From Parafrankia sp041008525 (GTDB taxonomy: Bacteria > Actinomycetota > Actinomycetes > Frankiales > Frankiaceae): 64,000 bases of DNA. Below, piece by piece: positions 52,101-61,082 of the stretch (its first letter is position 1; every line of letters begins with the position of its first letter). A program made the translations under genes and the position numbers. The notes beneath the pieces are model-generated. The model was not told the origin of the DNA. It made no database searches and saw nothing but the letters and a program-made list of their open reading frames with translations. Location: assembly GCF_041008525.1 (NCBI RefSeq), contig NZ_JBFLUG010000027.1:8818-72817 (forward strand), written 5' to 3'.

Positions 52101-55100
52101 ACCCGACTCACCGCCGACCACGCCCTGGACCAGGCCCTCGCCCACGCCGGGTAGCCCTCGGCACGGCCGCCGGCCGCCCGCCGCGCGGTCAGCCGCCAGG
52201 GCTGGGGTCGGGACTGGGTCAGGGCTGGGGTCGGGGCTGAGCAGTTCGGCCAGGTGGAGCGCGCGGCGGCCGCGCAGGTCGGCGATCTGGGTGCGGCAGG
52301 AGAACCCGTCCGCGAGGACGACCGCTCCCGGCGCGGCGTCCAGGCCGGGGAGGAGATGCTGGCCGGCGACCGACACCGACACCTCGTGATGCCCGATCTC
52401 CACGCCGAAGTTGCCGGCCAGCCCGCAGCAACCGTTCAGTGTCGTGACCTGCGCGCCTGCGCGTTCGAGCAGCGCCCGGTCGGCCGCCCAGCCGAGTACC
52501 GCGTGGTGGTGGCAGTGCGGCTGGGCGATGACGGTGGTGCCGGTCAGGTCGGGGGGCGCCCAGGCCGGCGTGGCGGTCAGCAGCTCGGCCACCGTGCGGG
52601 TGGCGGCGGCGACGAGCCGGGCGTCCTCGGCGTGGTCGGTCCGGCCGAGCAGCTCGACGGCGTCCGCTCGCAGCACGGCGGTGCAGGACGGTTCGATGCC
52701 CACGATGGGGATGCCGGCGCGGGCGCCGGCCGCCAGTTCCGCGACGGTGCGGCCGAGGACGCGTCGGGCGGTGTCGAGCTGGCCGGTGGTGATCCAGGTC
52801 AGACCGCAGCAGGCACCCGCGGACGGGATCCGCGGCTGGTAGCCCGCCGCCCGCAGCACGCGCACGACCGCCCGGGCCGCCGACGGCGTGAAGTGGTCGG
52901 AGAACGTGTCGACGAACACCATCACCGGGATGCCGGCACCCGGCCCGGCGGCGACCTCGGGCTCGCCCACGTGCTGGGCGGCCCACCAGCGGCGGAACGG
53001 GGTCGGCGCGAACGCCGGCACGGTGCGGCGCCGGTCCACCCCGGCCAGGAACAGCCCGAGCCGGCCGAGGACCGGGAGTGTCGGCAGTGTGTTCGCCAGC
53101 CGCGGTGCCCGCCCGGCGAGCCGCGCCCACCGGGGCAGCCAGCCGAGGGTGTAGTGCGACCGTGGCCGCAGCCCGAGCCGGTACCCGGGCCGCAGCCGGC
53201 CCCGGCGCCGGTACTTCTGGTGCAGTGCCTCCGCCTTGTACATCGCCATGTCGATGCCGGTCGGGCAGTCCGACGCGCACCCCTTGCACGCCAGACACAG
53301 GTCGAGTGCGTCGTGGACGTCGGGCGCCCGCCAGTCCAGGTCGCCGCGGACGACGTCCTGCAGCACCCGGGCCCGGCCGCGGGTGGAGTCCTTCTCCTCC
53401 CGGGTGGCGAGGTAGGACGGGCACATCACGCCACCACCGGTGCGGGTGTCGGCCCGGCACCGGCCCACCCCGGTGCAGCGGTGGACGGCCTCCGCCAGGT
53501 CGCCGCCGTCGTGCGGGTAGGCGAAGGCGAGGTCCCGGCGGTAGGTGACGCCGGCCATCCGCACGTCGGCGTCGAACGGATCGGGGTCGGTCAGCACCCC
53601 GGGGTTGAGCCGGTTGTCCGGGTCGAAGGCGTGCTTGACCTCGCCGAACAGGCGGATCGCGTCGGCCGAGTACATCCGGGCGAGCAGCTCGCCGCGGGCC
53701 CGCCCGTCGCCGTGCTCACCCGAGATCGACCCGCCGAACTCCGCCACCAGCCCGGCGGCGGCCGTCAGGAACTCCCGCAGGACCCGCAGCCCGTCGGGGC
53801 GGTCGAACGGGAAGTCGAGCCGCACGTGCATGCACCCGTCCCCGAAGTGCCCGTACGGGGCACAGGTCAGCCCGTACGCGGCGACGAGCTCGTCGAAACG
53901 CGCGAGGTAGGCGCCCAGCCGCTGCGGGGGGACCGCCGCGTCCTCCAGCCCCGGCCAGGCCGGGCGCCCGGACGGTGCCCGCCCCGCCAGCCCCGCGCCG
54001 TCCTCGCGGATGCGCCACAGGCGGGCCTGCTCGGCGGGGTCGGTCACGATCCGGGCCTGCGTTCCGAGGCCGGCCGCGGCGAGCGCGCCGGCCCGGTCGA
54101 GCACCTCGGCGTGGTCGTCGCCCGCGACCTCGACGAACAGCCAGGCGGCCCCCCGGGGCAGTGGCGGGACCGCCGTGTCACCGCGCCGGCCGCGCAGGAC
54201 GTCGACCAGCCGCTGGTCCATCCCCTCGCACGCCGTGGGGCCGAACGCCACGACCGCCGGTGCCGCCTCGCCGGCCCGCACGATGTCGGCGAAACCGATC
54301 GCGACCACCACCCGGTGTCCGGGATCCTTCACCAGCCGCACCGTGGCCTGGGTCAGCAGACCGAGCGTGCCCTCGGAGCCGACGAGCGCCCGGCCCAGGT
54401 CGAACCGCTCCGGCAGCAGATGCGCCGCGGCGTACCCGCTCAGTTGGCGGCCGAAGGTGTCGAACTCGGTGCGGGCCGCGGCGAGATGCCGGCCGGCCGC
54501 GGCGCGCAGGTCGGCCAGCAGCCGCGCGGGTCCGTCGACGACCGGCGCGCCGGCGGCGTCGTACCCGGTGCGCAGTGTCTCCCCCGACGCCAGCAGGTGG
54601 GTCATCGCCACCACATTGTCGCTGGTGCGGCCGTAGCCGAGGGCCCGGTTGCCGCAGGCGTTGTTGCCGATCATGCCGCCGACGGTGCACCGCGAGTGGC
54701 TGGACGGGTCGGGCCCGAACCGCAGCCCGAGCGGCAGCGCCGCCCGCTGCAGCACCGCATGCACCGTGCCGGGCTCGACGACGGCGGTGCGGGTGTCGGC
54801 GTCGATCTCCAGCACCCGGCCGAGGTGGCGGCTGAAGTCGAGCACGATGCCCCGGCCGATCGCGTTGCCCGCGATGGACGTGCCGGCGCCCCGGGCAGTG
54901 ATCCCGACACCGAACGCACGGGCGGTGTCCAGGGCGCGGGCGACGTCGTCGACGTGCCGCGGGCGCACGACGGCCAGCGGCGGGATGCGGTACAGCGACG
55001 CGTCCGTGGCATACATCGCCCTGGTGCCGGGGTCGTCGCGGACCTCCAGCCCAACCGCCCGCAGCGCCGCGGGGACACCGGCGCGCTCATCGGAGTCCGT

Positions 55101-55103
55101 CAT
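52056..55103 (-). CDS. FAD-linked oxidase fused to Fe-S and CCG domains
   Basis: 1015 aa. Residues about 1-500 form the PCMH-type FAD domain (RGAGTSIAGNAIGRGIVLD, NNACGNRALGYG, and YGHFGDGCMHVRLDFPF, SISGEHGDGRARGE). Residues about 550-640 hold two 4Fe-4S clusters (CTGVGRCRADT and CLACKGCASDCPTGID). The rest has two cysteine-rich CCG modules (GACCGLTWITTG, NGCCGLAG). This is the D-lactate/2-hydroxyglutarate dehydrogenase (YdiJ) architecture. The last about 60 residues are a repetitive Pro/Gly tail that overlaps the pyruvate-kinase-like gene by 45 bp. Start 55103 gives MTDSDERAG. Confidence 0.9.
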   Translation of the reverse strand: MTDSDERAGVPAALRAVGLEVRDDPGTRAMYATDASLYRIPPLAVVRPRHVDDVARALDTARAFGVGITARGAGTSIAGNAIGRGIVLDFSRHLGRVLEIDADTRTAVVEPGTVHAVLQRAALPLGLRFGPDPSSHSRCTVGGMIGNNACGNRALGYGRTSDNVVAMTHLLASGETLRTGYDAAGAPVVDGPARLLADLRAAAGRHLAAARTEFDTFGRQLSGYAAAHLLPERFDLGRALVGSEGTLGLLTQATVRLVKDPGHRVVVAIGFADIVRAGEAAPAVVAFGPTACEGMDQRLVDVLRGRRGDTAVPPLPRGAAWLFVEVAGDDHAEVLDRAGALAAAGLGTQARIVTDPAEQARLWRIREDGAGLAGRAPSGRPAWPGLEDAAVPPQRLGAYLARFDELVAAYGLTCAPYGHFGDGCMHVRLDFPFDRPDGLRVLREFLTAAAGLVAEFGGSISGEHGDGRARGELLARMYSADAIRLFGEVKHAFDPDNRLNPGVLTDPDPFDADVRMAGVTYRRDLAFAYPHDGGDLAEAVHRCTGVGRCRADTRTGGGVMCPSYLATREEKDSTRGRARVLQDVVRGDLDWRAPDVHDALDLCLACKGCASDCPTGIDMAMYKAEALHQKYRRRGRLRPGYRLGLRPRSHYTLGWLPRWARLAGRAPRLANTLPTLPVLGRLGLFLAGVDRRRTVPAFAPTPFRRWWAAQHVGEPEVAAGPGAGIPVMVFVDTFSDHFTPSAARAVVRVLRAAGYQPRIPSAGACCGLTWITTGQLDTARRVLGRTVAELAAGARAGIPIVGIEPSCTAVLRADAVELLGRTDHAEDARLVAAATRTVAELLTATPAWAPPDLTGTTVIAQPHCHHHAVLGWAADRALLERAGAQVTTLNGCCGLAGNFGVEIGHHEVSVSVAGQHLLPGLDAAPGAVVLADGFSCRTQIADLRGRRALHLAELLSPDPSPDPVPTPALAADRAAGGRRPCRGLPGVGEGLVQGVVGGESGSGAPMVGGGAEAEP

Positions 55104-55163
55104 ACCCACCATGCTGCGCGGTCGCCTGACCGCATGCTGCGCAGTCGCCTGACCGCCCCCGCG

Positions 55164-56105
55164 TCAGCGCCGGGCGTAGAGGCGCATCGTGATCGGGGCG
55201 AAGACGACAACGAGAATCGCGCACCACAGGAACACCCACCCGAGCTGGCCCGCGGTGACGGTGTCGTGCATCAGCCCGCGCACGGCGGTCACGAGATGGC
55301 TGATCGGGTTGACGTCGACCGCCGCCTGCAGCCAGCCGGGCATGGTCTCGGGATCGACGTAGATGTTGCTCCCGAAGGTCAGGGGGAACAGCACCATCAT
55401 GCTGGCGCCCATCACGGCGTTGGGAGTCCGCATGACCAGGCCGAGAATGTTCCACACCCAGGCCAGGCTGAAGGCGAACAGCAGCAGGAGCAGCACCCCC
55501 AGCACCACACCGACCACACCGCCGTCCGGGCGGAAGCCGATCGCCAGACCGAGGCAGATCACCAGCACGGCGGCAACCGCGTAGCGGACGGCGTCGCCGA
55601 GCATCATGCCGACCAGGGCGGCCGGCCGCCAGACGGGCAGTGACCGGATCCGGTCGAAGACGCCCTTGGTGATGTCGGTGTTCAGGCCGACCCCGGTGTA
55701 CATCGTGATCATGATGACGGTCGCGACCAGGATTCCGGGGAGGAAGAACTGGATGTACTCGTCGGTCGAGCCCGCCAGCGCTCCACCGAACAGGTAGCTG
55801 AACATCAGGGTCATCATGATCGGGAAGGCTGTGACATCGAAGAGCTGTTCCGGGACGTGCTTGATCCGCAGCAGCGCCCGCCAGCCGAACGTCACGCAGG
55901 CCGAGAGCGCGCTCGGTCGCGCCGGCCGGCTGCGCAGCGTCAGGGCCGCCCGCACCCGCTCGTCGATGCCGCCGGCCGGGGTGCGCGGCTCCGGAGTGGC
56001 GGACGGTGTGGCCACCGCGGCGGCCGGATCCGCCACGGCACCGGTCGAGGCAGCACTTCCTGTGGCGGCCTCGGTCGAGGTGGCGTTGGTCGAGGCGGTG
56101 GTCAT
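55164..56105 (-). CDS. ABC-2 type exporter permease (DrrB-like)
   Basis: 313 aa. A Thr/Ala-rich N-terminal tail of about 70 residues, then six membrane segments with family features YIQFFLPGILVATVIM, FDRIRSLPVWRPAALVG and NPISHLVTAVRGL. Its ATG overlaps the stop of the ATPase gene (ATGA-type), so they form one exporter. DrrB relatives export drugs such as daunorubicin. Confidence 0.9.
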   Translation of the reverse strand: MTTASTNATSTEAATGSAASTGAVADPAAAVATPSATPEPRTPAGGIDERVRAALTLRSRPARPSALSACVTFGWRALLRIKHVPEQLFDVTAFPIMMTLMFSYLFGGALAGSTDEYIQFFLPGILVATVIMITMYTGVGLNTDITKGVFDRIRSLPVWRPAALVGMMLGDAVRYAVAAVLVICLGLAIGFRPDGGVVGVVLGVLLLLLFAFSLAWVWNILGLVMRTPNAVMGASMMVLFPLTFGSNIYVDPETMPGWLQAAVDVNPISHLVTAVRGLMHDTVTAGQLGWVFLWCAILVVVFAPITMRLYARR

Positions 56106-57133
56106 GCGACAGGCTCCTTCGTCGTCGCGGAGGCGGTAGGCAGACCGGCGCCGGCGGCTCCGGAACGGTCGCCCGGCCCTCCGTCCGCATCGGCGGGGTG
56201 GCCGGTGAGGGCCAGGAAGACCTCGTCCAGACTGGGCTGGCCGAGGGCGAACTCGGTGATCTCGAACCCGGAGCGGGCGAGCTCGGTCAGCCCGCGGGCG
56301 ACGAGCTCGGCGTCCGAGACGGTCGCGGCGAGCGCGACCGGGTCGGAGGCCAGCTCGACCGGCACCCCGAGCACCGCCGTCAGCAGCCGCGCCGCCTCCG
56401 GCCTGCGCTCGGCGTCGCGCAGCCGGACGTGCACGGCGCCGCCGCCGACCCGGGCCTTCAGGTCGCCGGAGGTTCCCTCGGCGATCACCCGGCCGTGCTC
56501 GATCACCGCGATCCGGTCGGCCAGCTGGTCGGCCTCGTCGAGGTACTGGGTGGTGAGCAGCACCGTCGTGCCACCCGCGACGAGTGCGCGCACGATGTCC
56601 CACACCTGGTTGCGGCTGCGTGGGTCGAGGCCGGTGGTCGGCTCGTCCAGGAACAGCAGGTCGGGGGAGACGATGATGCTGGCGGCGATGTCGAGGCGGC
56701 GCCGCATCCCGCCGGAGTAGGTCTTCACCTGGCGGCCGGCGGCCTCGGTCAGGTCGAACGCCGTCAGCAGCTCGGTGGCCCGTTCCCGCGCGCCCGACCG
56801 GCTGAAGCCGAGCAGGCGGGCCAACAGGATCATGTTCTCCGTACCGGTGATGTCCTCGTCGAGCGAGGCGAACTGGCCGGTCAGGCTCACCCGGGCGCGG
56901 ATGGCGTCGGCCTCGCGCACCACGTCGTGCCCGAGCACCCGCACCGTGCCGGCATCCGGCGCGAGCAGGGTGGCCAGGATGCGAATCGTCGTCGTCTTGC
57001 CGGCGCCGTTCGGCCCCAGCACGCCGTACACGCCGCCGGCGGGGACGGCCAGATCCACCCCGTCGACGGCACGCGTCTTCCCGAACGTTTTCACCAGGCC
57101 GGCCACCTCAATGGCCAGGCGGTTGTCTGACAT
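56102..57133 (-). CDS. ABC exporter ATPase (DrrA-like)
   Basis: 343 aa. Walker A GPNGAGKTTTIRIL, Q-loop SLTGQFASLDEDITG, signature TYSGGMRRRLDIAASII, Walker B LLFLDEPTTGLD and the C-terminal EFALGQPSLDEVFLALTG that marks the DrrA/daunorubicin-resistance group. Start 57133 (MSDNRLAIEV). Partner of the permease. It may pump out a natural product; the cluster at 1-27700 has no other dedicated ABC exporter, but the distance is 28 kb. Confidence 0.92.
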   Translation of the reverse strand: MSDNRLAIEVAGLVKTFGKTRAVDGVDLAVPAGGVYGVLGPNGAGKTTTIRILATLLAPDAGTVRVLGHDVVREADAIRARVSLTGQFASLDEDITGTENMILLARLLGFSRSGARERATELLTAFDLTEAAGRQVKTYSGGMRRRLDIAASIIVSPDLLFLDEPTTGLDPRSRNQVWDIVRALVAGGTTVLLTTQYLDEADQLADRIAVIEHGRVIAEGTSGDLKARVGGGAVHVRLRDAERRPEAARLLTAVLGVPVELASDPVALAATVSDAELVARGLTELARSGFEITEFALGQPSLDEVFLALTGHPADADGGPGDRSGAAGAGLPTASATTKEPVA

Positions 57134-57351
57134 GACCTCGTTGCTCCTGCCGTCGCCTGCGGTCTGGGACCAGGCGCGGGCCCGCGCGGCGGAGCTCCGC
57201 CGCGCCGGACTCGCGCCGGCCCCCGAAGCATGCGCGACGGGACCGACAGTTTTCGCCTCCACCCGGCGGAGGATCGGCGCGCAACCGCGTGCGCGCCCGG
57301 CCTGGTGCCGGCACCAGCATGCGGGGCCGGCGGAAGGCCGTCCACCTGTTT

Positions 57352-58887
57352 TCAGGGCTCCTGGCAGCGCCGGAGGCCCTCCGGGCTGTAGCAGGGAAGG
57401 TGCCCCTGTTCCTTCATGAGGCCCTGGCCCGCGCCCTGCGTCAGGTAGGTGAGGAAGCTGGAGACGAGAGAGTCCGCGGCCGGTCGACCGTAGGTGAAGG
57501 CGTACTCGATCTCCGCGAAGGGATAGGAGCTGCGGCCGATCTCCTCGATCGACGGCGCCTGCCCGTCCAGGCTCACGGTGTGCAGGCCGGTGACGGTCGT
57601 GGCGGTGCGCAGCTCGCTGTAGCCGATGGCTCCCGGCAGGCGGGCCACGGTTCGCAGGACCCGGTCGGTGCTGTCGAGCTCGCAGCGGATGACCGTGTCG
57701 TGCGGCGAGTTCCGGTGTTCGCAGTCCAGCGAGCTGAAGGCGGGCTCACCGCGCCCGTCCAGGACGCGTCGCCGGAACAGGTCGCGCGTGCCGGAGTTGG
57801 CATCCCGGCTCACGAGCCGGATCGGGAGACGGGGGCCACCGAGCTCGCTCCAGTCGGCGACGTCCCCCCGGTAGATACGGCGCAGCTGATCGAGGGAGAG
57901 ATCGGTGATGGGCACGTCGTCGTTCAGCACGACCGCGAAGGCGGAGACGGCGACCCGGTCACCCTCCAGGTTCGGGTCGAGATCTGATCCGGCACCGTCG
58001 CGGATGGCGATCACCGGCGGCACGCCGTTCGCGGCCTCCCCGGCGTCCACAAGTTTCTGGATCCCCTCGTTGCTGCCGCGCGCGTCCACCGTGACCGTCG
58101 AACCTGGGCAGTCCGCCTCGTACCGGGCCGCAATCCGCTGGATGACCGGCGCGAAGGCGGTCGAGCCGTTCACCGTGAGAGTCCCGGTCGCGCATCCGAT
58201 GGGCCCAGGGGCGTCCCCGCGCACGACGATGATGGTCGCCAGCACGGTCACGCACACGGTGAGCAACACGGTGATCAGGCGGGCGGCCCGGCTGAACAGC
58301 GGCAGTTTGTCGTCGACGGTCGTGCTCCGGTTGGGGACCACGGCGCCCTCCCGGATCCCGCCGCCAACCCGCACTGCGTCGCCGACACTCCCGCCGGTGA
58401 GCAGGACGAGCAGTTTGTAGTGCTGACCGCGGTTGAGCGGGACCTTCGGGAGGTAGATCGTGTTGCTGCTGTCCCGCATTACCCACGACGGCACGAAGTG
58501 TTCCATCAGGTGCTCGGCGTCGGGCTGGGTGACAGTGACAGCCACCCCGCGGACAATGCGGCCGGTGAAGACGACGGTGAGTCCGTGCAGGTCGCGGCTG
58601 GTGTAGTCGGTGTCGGCGACGCTCTCGGCGCCGTCGTTCTCGACCCGCAGCAGGACGAGCGTGGCGTCCGCCATGTCGGGAAGGTCGTTGAACAGGCCGA
58701 GCCGGATATCCGCCTGCCCCGCGCCGCTGCGGTTGTCGCTGCCCACCGGCAGGTCCATCTGGACCCGGTAGCCGATGCGCCGGCGGCGCGGCACCCGCCG
58801 CTCGTACCAGACGACCGCGAAGGACGCGGCGATACCGAGCATCGCGGTCAGGACGGCCACGGAGTTCTCGGCACTCAGCCAGCCCAC
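57352..58887 (-). CDS. Membrane-anchored PstS-like substrate-binding protein
   Basis: 511 aa. An N-terminal membrane helix (SVAVLTAMLGIAASFAVVW), an unfamiliar beta-rich domain (about 30-200), a second membrane helix (ITVLLTVCVTVLATIIVV, about 215), then a PstS-like periplasmic fold: TLTVNGSTAFAPVIQRI, RGSNEGIQKLVDAG, RIYRGDVADWSELGG, RLVSRDANSGTRDLFRRRVL and GAIGYSE. These are the phosphate-ligand motifs of PstS. The two-membrane-helix layout with an N-terminal domain is unusual; no pst permease genes are adjacent. Confidence 0.85.
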   Translation of the reverse strand: MGWLSAENSVAVLTAMLGIAASFAVVWYERRVPRRRRIGYRVQMDLPVGSDNRSGAGQADIRLGLFNDLPDMADATLVLLRVENDGAESVADTDYTSRDLHGLTVVFTGRIVRGVAVTVTQPDAEHLMEHFVPSWVMRDSSNTIYLPKVPLNRGQHYKLLVLLTGGSVGDAVRVGGGIREGAVVPNRSTTVDDKLPLFSRAARLITVLLTVCVTVLATIIVVRGDAPGPIGCATGTLTVNGSTAFAPVIQRIAARYEADCPGSTVTVDARGSNEGIQKLVDAGEAANGVPPVIAIRDGAGSDLDPNLEGDRVAVSAFAVVLNDDVPITDLSLDQLRRIYRGDVADWSELGGPRLPIRLVSRDANSGTRDLFRRRVLDGRGEPAFSSLDCEHRNSPHDTVIRCELDSTDRVLRTVARLPGAIGYSELRTATTVTGLHTVSLDGQAPSIEEIGRSSYPFAEIEYAFTYGRPAADSLVSSFLTYLTQGAGQGLMKEQGHLPCYSPEGLRRCQEP

Positions 58888-59139
58888 GCCTCAGTTCACT
58901 CCCGTGTTTCCGCACAACCGACCCGTCGGATCATCAAGGTAGGGGTTTCCGCGGAGCCGGAAGCAGTGCGGTTCGGGCGGACATCAGAAGTTCGTCGTGA
59001 GTTCATTCCGCCAGCCGGTGCCGGGCAGGAAGCCGACGTGGGACGGGCCGCCCGACGCGGGGCCATCCGACGCGGGGCCATCCGCACATGTTCGAGGGTT
59101 CGGTGGAGCCGACCGGCGGGGTGCCGCTGCCGACCGGAT
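58888..59139. other. Gene-free stretch with a short tandem repeat
   Basis: No convincing gene. A 15-bp unit (GACGCGGGGCCATCC) is repeated in tandem around 59055-59085. Confidence 0.4.
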
Positions 59140-59226
59140 TCACGGTCCGGTTCGCGCCGAGCCGAATCCCAGAATCATCAGGCAGATACCGAGGGGGACG
59201 AGCAGAACGATTCCCACCCGGGCCAC
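59140..59226 (-). CDS. Possible 28-aa membrane peptide
   Basis: GTG at 59226 opens a 28-codon frame for one hydrophobic segment (VGIVLLVPLGICLMILGFG), ending at 59140. It follows the NmrA-like gene by 15 bp on the same strand. There is no good ribosome site and such short hydrophobic frames occur by chance, so this is tentative. Confidence 0.25.
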   Translation of the reverse strand: MARVGIVLLVPLGICLMILGFGSARTGP

Positions 59227-59241
59227 GGCGGACCCCGGGTG

Positions 59242-60111
59242 TTACTCCGCCGGGTAGGCCGGACCGCCGCGTCGCAGCAGCTCGGCGAAGGAGGTCGCCG
59301 GGCGGCCGGCCAGCGCCGGGATGTCGTCCGTGACGGCGGCGAGCTCACCGGCGGCGATCGCCGTGTAGGTCGAGACCCAGGCGTCGACCTGCCAGCCGGG
59401 CGCGCCGTGGACGGCTCGGGAGGCGTACGCCTCGGCGACCGTTTCGGGCCGGTAGGTGATGGGGCGCCCGGTGGTCTCGGCGAGCAGCGCGGCCACGTCG
59501 TGGAGGGTGGGCGCCTCCGGGCCGGTCAGCGAGTAGGTCGCGCCGGCGTGCGAGGCGGGTTCGCGCAGTACGGCCACGGCGGCGTCGGCGATGTCGTCCT
59601 GGGCCACGGCCGCGACGTGCCCGTCCGCCGCCGGCCCGCGGATGACGTCGTCCGGCCCGACCAGCGCGGGCAGGAAGTCGGCGTAGAGATTGTCACGCAG
59701 GACGGTGAATCGCAGCCCGGAGCCGCGCAGGTACCGTTCGGTTGCCGCGTGGTCCCGCCCCAGGGTGAAGGTGCAGTCCGGTGCCGCCCCGTAGAACGAG
59801 AGGTAGACCAGGTGCTCGACGCCGGCCGCGGCCGCCGCGTCGATGAACGCGGTGTGCTGGGCGACCCGGTCAGGAGCCTCCGCGGCGGAGACCATCAGGA
59901 CCGTCGCCACTCCCGCCAGCGCCGCGCGGGCCGCTTCGGGCTCGCTGAACGCGGCCCGGGCGACCGTCGCCGCCGGGAGCTGTGGCGCCCGCGCCGGATC
60001 CCGGACCACCAGCCGCTGGGCGACACCCGCCGCGGCGAGCCGGCGCGCGACCCTGCCACCGAGGCGCCCGGAGGCACCGGTGACCGCGATCAGCTCCGGA
60101 CCGGCGCTCAT
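59242..60111 (-). CDS. NmrA-like SDR (NAD(P)H-binding protein)
   Basis: 289 aa. IAVTGASGRLGGRVARRLAAAG nucleotide motif, LVYLSFYGAAPDCTFTLGRDHAATERYL, FTVLRDNLYADFLPAL, and ATYSLTGPEAPTLHDVAALLAETTGR. This matches the quinone oxidoreductase-like/NmrA group (QorB type). Same strand as the wHTH regulator 87 bp upstream, so probably part of the same regulated unit. Confidence 0.87.
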   Translation of the reverse strand: MSAGPELIAVTGASGRLGGRVARRLAAAGVAQRLVVRDPARAPQLPAATVARAAFSEPEAARAALAGVATVLMVSAAEAPDRVAQHTAFIDAAAAAGVEHLVYLSFYGAAPDCTFTLGRDHAATERYLRGSGLRFTVLRDNLYADFLPALVGPDDVIRGPAADGHVAAVAQDDIADAAVAVLREPASHAGATYSLTGPEAPTLHDVAALLAETTGRPITYRPETVAEAYASRAVHGAPGWQVDAWVSTYTAIAAGELAAVTDDIPALAGRPATSFAELLRRGGPAYPAE

Positions 60112-60198
60112 CGCGCCGCGGAGGCGGGCTGCGGGAGAGGTGCTGCTGTCGACGCCACCAGCCGACGCTATCAACGCCGGTGCCGACGGCCGCCGCAC

Positions 60199-60507
60199 TC
60201 AAAGGGTTTCGGACACGTCCGCGGCGGCGACGATCTCGCGCAGGGCGGCCACGTGCGCCCGGAAGGCCACCCGGCCTTCCGAGGTCAGCCGGGCCCGGAC
60301 CCGTCGGCGCTGCCCGCTCGTCTCACGGTCGAGGTGGACGTACCCGACGTCCTGCAGGGTGGACAGTTGTTTCGACAGCGCCGAGTCCGACAGCGAGAGC
60401 TGGTCGCGGATGTAGGCGAACTCGACCCAGTCAGCGGCGGCGAGCAGCGCGACGACGGAGAGCCGGGTACCCGGATGGATGACCTCGTCGAACCGCGCCT
60501 CGGTCAC
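60199..60507 (-). CDS. Winged-helix repressor (transcriptional regulator, MarR/PadR-like)
   Basis: 102-aa winged helix of the HTH_34 type: HPGTRLSVVALLAAADWVEFAYIRDQLSLSDSALSKQLSTLQDVGYV, wing RETSGQRRRVRARLT, and a C-terminal dimerisation helix. The GTG start at 60507 overlaps the stop of the membrane gene (GTGA), so they are coupled. The palindromic operator at 60991-61032 upstream is the likely autoregulatory site. Confidence 0.88.
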   Translation of the reverse strand: MTEARFDEVIHPGTRLSVVALLAAADWVEFAYIRDQLSLSDSALSKQLSTLQDVGYVHLDRETSGQRRRVRARLTSEGRVAFRAHVAALREIVAAADVSETL

Positions 60508-60980
60508 GGGGCGCCGGCCACGCGCGCGGCGCGCCGGAACCGCGCGATCAGCATCGGCCCGCCCAGCAGCACGATGACCGCGGCGAGCACACTCGCACCG
60601 GTCGCCGGGTGGCCGCTCCCGTCGGCGGACAGCGCGAACGCGGCCCCGACCGTCACGCCGGTCAGCAGCACGAGGCCGCCAAGCACCGCGACCGTGACGC
60701 GACCACCCGCGACCTCGGCCCGGACGCTGAGCTCGCCGCTGCCGTGCCGCCCGCTCACCACCCGCGGCGCGACACCGGCGTGCAGCGCGCCGAACAGCAG
60801 CGTCGCCGTCGACGTCACCCATGGGTTCCCCAGGTCGCCGAGGATGCCGAGCACCACCCAGCCGGCCGCGACGAACCACCAGTACCAGGCCGGGACGGCG
60901 ATCCGCTCCACCACGCTCAGCCGGCCGCGTTCGACCGCCGCGAGGGCGGCACGCGCCTCCTGCGCGGACACCTCATCCAT
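60504..60980 (-). CDS. Membrane protein of unknown function, paired with regulator
   Basis: 158 aa with four hydrophobic segments (about 28-45, 50-68, 95-115 and 128-146). The pairing of a wHTH regulator with a small multi-span protein by GTGA overlap is common in actinobacteria; the membrane protein's job is unknown. ATG 60980 with GGAG upstream. Confidence 0.8.
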   Translation of the reverse strand: MDEVSAQEARAALAAVERGRLSVVERIAVPAWYWWFVAAGWVVLGILGDLGNPWVTSTATLLFGALHAGVAPRVVSGRHGSGELSVRAEVAGGRVTVAVLGGLVLLTGVTVGAAFALSADGSGHPATGASVLAAVIVLLGGPMLIARFRRAARVAGAP

Positions 60981-60990
60981 CACCTACTCC

Positions 60991-61032
60991 TTTCCTGGTA
61001 GGAAACTCACGTTAGAGTTTCCTACCAGGAAA
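60991..61032. promoter_or_regulatory. Perfect 18-bp inverted-repeat operator
   Basis: 60991-61008 and 61015-61032 are perfect reverse complements with a 6-bp spacer. Each arm itself contains the smaller palindrome TTTCCT-N3-AGGAAA, so there are two stacked sites 24 bp apart. It lies between divergent genes 60980 and 61083, where a dimeric winged-helix protein would block both promoters. Confidence 0.85.
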
Positions 61033-61082
61033 GTCAATCCGCGAGAATCCGACCCCGGAGAACGGCGAGACTCGGAGAGACG

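Noticed and set aside
52254..55643. Plus-strand open frame of over 1100 codons opposite the FAD/Fe-S oxidase
   Set aside because: Shadow of the real minus-strand gene; no recognisable domain and wrong codon pattern.
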